From contig JBAMDO010000297.1 of assembly GCA_037074765.1 (NCBI GenBank), positions 1 through 51,894 on the forward strand: a DNA stretch of 51,894 nt. The letters are read 5' to 3'. The notes under the pieces are model-generated. The model saw nothing but the letters and a program-made list of their open reading frames with translations, did not search any database and was not told where the DNA came from. This document shows positions 47,244 through 51,894 of this stretch, piece by piece (the first letter of the stretch is position 1; every line of letters starts with the position of its first letter). Source of the stretch: Mansonella perstans (Eukaryota > Nematoda > Chromadorea > Rhabditida > Onchocercidae). Position numbers and translations under genes: made by a program.

Positions 47244-47309
47244 GGGTTTCATAGGACTGGACAAGGTTGGGGATAGGGTTTAGCAAAAATTTGGTAGGAT
47301 TTGGGTGGG
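47244..47309 (+). other. G-run cluster (possible G-quadruplex former)
   Basis: Five runs of three or more G's at 47244, 47269, 47276, 47303 and 47307 in 66 nt on the plus strand. The middle loop is about 24 nt, longer than favoured for stable quadruplexes. Strand bias in G is striking for this region. Confidence 0.4.
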
Positions 47310-47519
47310 TTAGATGAGATGAGATTAAAAATGTTATATAGTTTGTGAATGATTTTGCATAATGGATGAGACGAACGATTCGTCAAAACAATCCATCTCT
47401 CTTCCTAACCAAAGTGATGCTTCTACCGATACAGAATGGTGATAGCATTTGCCTGAGAGTGAAATAAAAGCTAAGGTACTAACTAAATAGACTGATAGCA
47501 AGCTGTTAATAAAAATCTA

Positions 47520-47850
47520 AGATTCTATAAAACCAGCAAAAATATAGGCTTGAGAAAAAAAGACAAAGGACTAATCTAGGCCATGAAAAGTAAGAGAAGA
47601 GAATAATCTTTGCTTAGCGAAAAAAAAGATAACAAACTAATTTACTTAGGGGAAAAAAAAGGCAAAGGAACAATTTAGTTGAGGAAAAAGCAATAGAACA
47701 ATCTAGCCGATAGGAAAAAAGGCAACAGTTTTTTGTTTTTTTTTCTAAGATTTTTGTAAAATTAGCAAAAATATAGGCTTGAGACAAAAATGAGGGACTA
47801 ATCTTAATAAAAAAAGATAGGAATAATTTACCTATGAAAAAAAAACACAC
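47520..47850. repeat. Nested degenerate repeat with a 230-bp direct repeat
   Basis: GCAAAAATATAGGCTTGAGA occurs at about 47537 and 47766. Between them, blocks of roughly 40 bp of the form GRAAAAAARGCAAAGGAACAAT, TTAGYYGA recur four or so times. Confidence 0.75.
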
Positions 47851-48928
47851 AATGAGACAGTCTAGGAAGTAAATGATCTAGTCCAGAAGAAAAGAAAGAG
47901 AGAAAAAAAAAACTAGGAAATAATCTAATCTAAAAGAAAACAAAAAACAAAATTCGAAGAAATGATACCTAAATAGATCGGTTTATTTGAAAATTTTGAA
48001 TTTAAAAATTTTTTACGGAACAGAAAAATCCATGCAACAATAATCAGTGAGATATATTGGCGCGCTCTTTTTTTTCCCAATATCGAATCGAAAATGACTA
48101 TGAAAAAAAGAAAAGAAATTCACGCTTTTGTTGAACGAAACAACGATAAGGCAATAAGACATCTTGCGGTCCAAAAATTGTATTTTATGAGCCATTAAAT
48201 TGTCATCAATTGGTGTTCACGTTTCATTGTATTACCTTTCCTTGATTTTCATGAAAAATTCCAGTTTAGAAAAAATTCATCCCAGAATTTATTTATTTAT
48301 TTATCTTTTCCTCGATTTCTTTTTTTCTTTTTTTTTTTCAGTCATTAAACATAATAAAAAATATCTATGCGATACCGTATATCTATGCATAACGTATTAC
48401 TGTATCGCCGATGTACTACTGTATATCTATTACCGCAATTCCTCCTATGATAAATGTCTGAGTACTGCTGTATATTTGTTATCATAATATTTTCATAAAT
48501 AAATACTACTGAAATAGTTTTTCATGTTTGTGCGCAATTAATTTGTAAACATAATTCTTTCTGAAAATAAAAGCTTTGAATGTTAGATTGTAGAATTTCA
48601 AATAAATTGTGAGTAGGTGATAAGTAGAGTGAAATGATTTTATGTACAAACATGTTACTGTGAATGTGTGGTTCCTTTGCAATTTTCGATAAGCGAAACA
48701 TGACGTACATGATACAGAAACGTGTGCAAAACGCTTAATAGTACTTTGAATTATTATTATTGCTTAATATTATTATTTAATAGGATAGTATGAAAAGATG
48801 CATTTGAGAATATGCAAAAATCATTCTGCGAATTAACCAAAGGAAAAAAATTGGATCTTTTGCTTTCATTTTTTCAAAAAAAAAAGAATCACATTTTCAG
48901 TATAACTATTCTATTTATTAATTCTAAT

Positions 48929-48997
48929 ATTATTGTTATAATCATTGTTATTATTACTATTGTTATTATTATTATTACTATTATTATCAATATTACT
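48929..48997. repeat. Imperfect (ATT)n tract
   Basis: ATT/GTT/ACT triplets over about 70 bp. Confidence 0.85.
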
Positions 48998-50160
48998 GAG
49001 AAAAAAAAATGTGAGTCAATCGTATCACATATTCATCAAGAATTTTAGTTAAAATAAATTCTAATTTATAGTATAGAGCAAGTAAAATTTGCATACAAAA
49101 TAAAAATAAGAAAATAAGAAAGAAAATGGAGATGGCATTTTTATCACTATTATTTGAATTATTATTAAATTAATCTGATATGGAACAATTAAATTCGCTA
49201 ATAATTTCAAAATAAATGCGAAATAAAAAATCACATATGTAATAATGTGATGCTATTACGCAGTTTTTTTTTTTCTTGATTTTTATATCAAAAATGAAAG
49301 TTATAAATATTACCATCATACTGTAATCGTTTAATTACTACAGTACGAGAAATTGGATATGGTAAAAAAAGGAAAAAAACGAAATAGTTCGAATAATTGA
49401 GTTTTGGTTAGAGATATATTTAAAGAAAATAACAAGCCGTAAGATAATTAATTAATTAATGAAAAATGCAAAATTTGCATAACAAATAAGCAATAAGAAT
49501 TAGAAAGAAAATGAAATAGCATTTCATTTTGTTTCGCACTATTTGTATTACTGTTGTTGTTCTTTGCATACAGAGATAATTAATTAATTAGTGATAAGAG
49601 AACTAGAAAGATGAAAAAAAAAAATGAAAACAAAAAAATACGAAAAAATGAGAAAGCGAAAGCTAGTTAAACAAAAAAAAAAATCTTCATGAATAAAATT
49701 AATAGCTGTTTTACTTTTTCTTAAGATCGATGAAAAAAAAAATTTTTGTTTGATTTTAAGAAGAGTGGAAGAATTTCATTGTAAGAAGAAAAATTGGAAG
49801 AAAGTTTTTCCAAGCTTTTGTTAATTTTTCAATGTGAACAAAACCTTTTTTTTTCTTGTACCACCTGTCTCCAATATATACACTATGATTTTCTAGACTT
49901 TACAACCCGTCAAACAACGATGAAATCATTTCATAAAAAAAACAAATTTTGTTAATTATACATCTTTCAAAATCTTTTTTCTTCCTGCTTATTTATTGCC
50001 CTCTTTCTCTTTCTCTCTTTCTGCTTCCATGTCTTTTCTTTTTTTTGTTACAATAATCTTTTAATGAAATTAGCTCTTATTTGTGATGATAAAATAGCAT
50101 CTGTTAAAATTATTGTTGCAATATAATAGCTTATCTCCTTAATTAATCTTGGAATAAGTA

Positions 50161-50402
50161 AAATGATAAATTATGATGATATTAATAACAGTAATAACGA
50201 CAATAAGATAACAATAGTAATAATAATGATGATGACAATAATAATAATGATGATGATGATGGTAATAATGACAATAATGATATTGAAAACAATAATAACG
50301 ACAATAATAGCAACGAGAATAATAATAACAGTAATAATGATGACAATGATGATACCAATAACAATATTGATAATGCTGACGATAATGAAAGATTTGATGT
50401 AA
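50161..50402. repeat. Imperfect (AAT/GAT)n tract, about 240 bp
   Basis: AATAATGATGATGACAAT-like triplets, long enough to leave open frames on both strands that are not genes. Confidence 0.9.
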
Positions 50403-50965
50403 ATCATTATTTTTACAATGTGATGTCAATAATAATCAAATGGTTGATAATCTGGTTATGTATATTCATTGTATATAACAATGAAAAATGACGTGAAAAT
50501 TTAAATGATGTGAAGATTGACGTAAGATTGACGCAAAAACAATTGCCTATTTAAGATGTAAGCTAAAAGACATCAGTGTATTTTAACTACAGCATAAGCA
50601 GTAAATGATAAATGATAAAAATCCTTTTGGAACACTTTGTGATTTATGAATTTATGGATTTAAATTATTTTTATACATCTTTGATATGAAACACATGAAT
50701 AAATTTACTAAACTAAAACTTAATAATAATTGCATTTATTCGAATTTAAAAAAAAAAATGAAAAATCTACAATTTCAAAAAAAAAAAATAGGAATTCTAT
50801 AAACGATTAATGAACGGAGAGCATTTATTAAAATTTAAGCAAAAAGGAAATTATAGTAATAATAGTAATAATGGTGATAATGATGACAGCGATAACAATA
50901 ATAATAATGCTGATGATAGCGAACGATTTGATACGTAAATCGTAGTTTTTACCATAATTTTGCAA
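50345..50965. repeat. Diverged direct duplication, about 535 bp apart
   Basis: AATGCTGACGATAATGAAAG at about 50372 and its diverged copy AATGCTGATGATAGCGAACG at about 50907 are both followed by ATTTGAT, then GTAAATC and a TTTTTAC string. Each sits at the end of an AAT/GAT tract, so the tract and its right flank were copied together. Confidence 0.75.
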
Positions 50966-51138
50966 ATTTAATCAGGGGAAAAAAACTGAGAATTGGAATA
51001 TTTAAAATTTTTGGAATTTTTTTTTTTCAGATACACTGCTATTTTTTTGCATGAACTTATTCATCGAAATAGCGCACTGACAACGCACTGATAACGAATG
51101 CATCATCAGTGCATTTATTTTTTTCTGGTACAGCTCAT

Positions 51139-51405
51139 CAGCTTATCAGATAACAAAATATCTTAGATAAATGAGTTAATCGTATGCGGATTCGGATAAA
51201 AGAAAAACATTTGTGTCCAATTTATATCCAGATCTACCTGGATTTACTGATCGCAATCGAGTGGAGCAATAAAAAGGACAACGAAATGTGTAACCATCTG
51301 ATAAATGTCTCGAAAATTTGATAACAGAAAAAAATAGAGCTAACACATCATTATAGTTTATCAGCCTATCAGATAGCAAAGCGATCTGAAATAGATGAAT
51401 CGTAA
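51139..51405. repeat. 45-bp direct repeat, 223 bp apart
   Basis: CAGCTTATCAGATAACAAA (51139-51184 block) and CAGCCTATCAGATAGCAAA (51362-51405 block) continue alike through a TAGATRAATGA/ATCGTA end. Confidence 0.75.
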
Positions 51406-51894
51406 CAATGACATGACTGAATGAATTAGTCAAGTGAGCATGTAGATAGATAAATTATCAAGAAAGTACTTTTATTTCAAAGAAAAAAAAACTCAAATGA
51501 ACTAATTAATCAATTAAACATGAGTGTTTCACTTGACGTAAGTGCAAAGTAAAATTAAAATTAGACAGATACTACTTGCCATTAAACATTAAAATAAGCC
51601 CTAGATAAATAGACTTGTTCAGAATGAAAAAATGAATGCTTTAGTTTGTAAGTTTCTCTTGTTCGTTTTTTTTTTTTTTTTTTTCAAATCATTTAAATAT
51701 TTGACGAACGAAATTCTCCATGGAAAATAATGCAATTGCACTTCCGTCAATTAAAAAAAAATTGTTCACAATTTTAAAAAGCAAATAAAGTTCGCAGAAA
51801 AAAAAAACTCAAATGAGCTAATTTCACAATTTCTAAAATAAATATTAACCTTTCACAAAGAGAAGCAAAGAAAGCAAGAAATGTGAAGTTTCAT

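Noticed and set aside
50139..50429. Tyr/His-rich and Ile-rich frames on both strands
   Set aside because: Artefacts of the AAT/GAT tract.

Overview
This is eukaryotic genomic DNA, very AT-rich and full of homopolymer runs and simple repeats. It holds two intron-containing protein genes in the middle, flanked by long stretches with no gene I can defend. Introns are short to medium (about 70-1,800 bp) with TTTTCAG/TTTGCAG-like acceptors, and one intron appears to use a GC donor. The NF-YC protein carries a short insertion in its histone fold that I recall from nematode homologues. A nematode, perhaps a clade III/filarial one, is my best guess; this is inference, not a database result.

Layout: 1-21150 is gene-poor low-complexity DNA with many micro- and minisatellites and two weak minus-strand candidate exons at 8873-8923 and 9095-9148. 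Positions 21184-23716 (+) hold a seven-exon NF-YC gene (CCAAT-box factor subunit C, 278 aa). After 1.5 kb of shared 3' intergenic DNA, 25193-37664 (-) holds a 25-exon Dbl-family Rho guanine nucleotide exchange factor (1,235 aa) of the PLEKHG4/puratrophin type. It has an N-terminal SEC14-like region, spectrin-like helices, a Ser-rich linker, a DH domain, a PH domain and a short proline-containing tail. From 37740 to the window end there is again gene-poor repeat-rich DNA, including a 206-bp pure ATT array.

The two genes are convergent (tail to tail). One is a nuclear transcription factor and the other a cytoplasmic or membrane signalling protein, and nothing suggests a shared pathway. Exon phases close perfectly in both models (834 coding nt plus stop; 3,705 coding nt plus stop), which strongly supports them.

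I did not find a clearly new biological system. The most useful second looks are: an open reading frame that continues upstream of the RhoGEF's first ATG; an orphan spectrin-like open block inside one RhoGEF intron; a cluster of basophilic kinase motifs next to the DH domain; a GC-AG intron inside the NF-YC histone fold; a 28-bp-arm intronic hairpin; two phase-matched candidate first exons near 9 kb; and an unusual density of unrelated, locally born minisatellites in the flanks.
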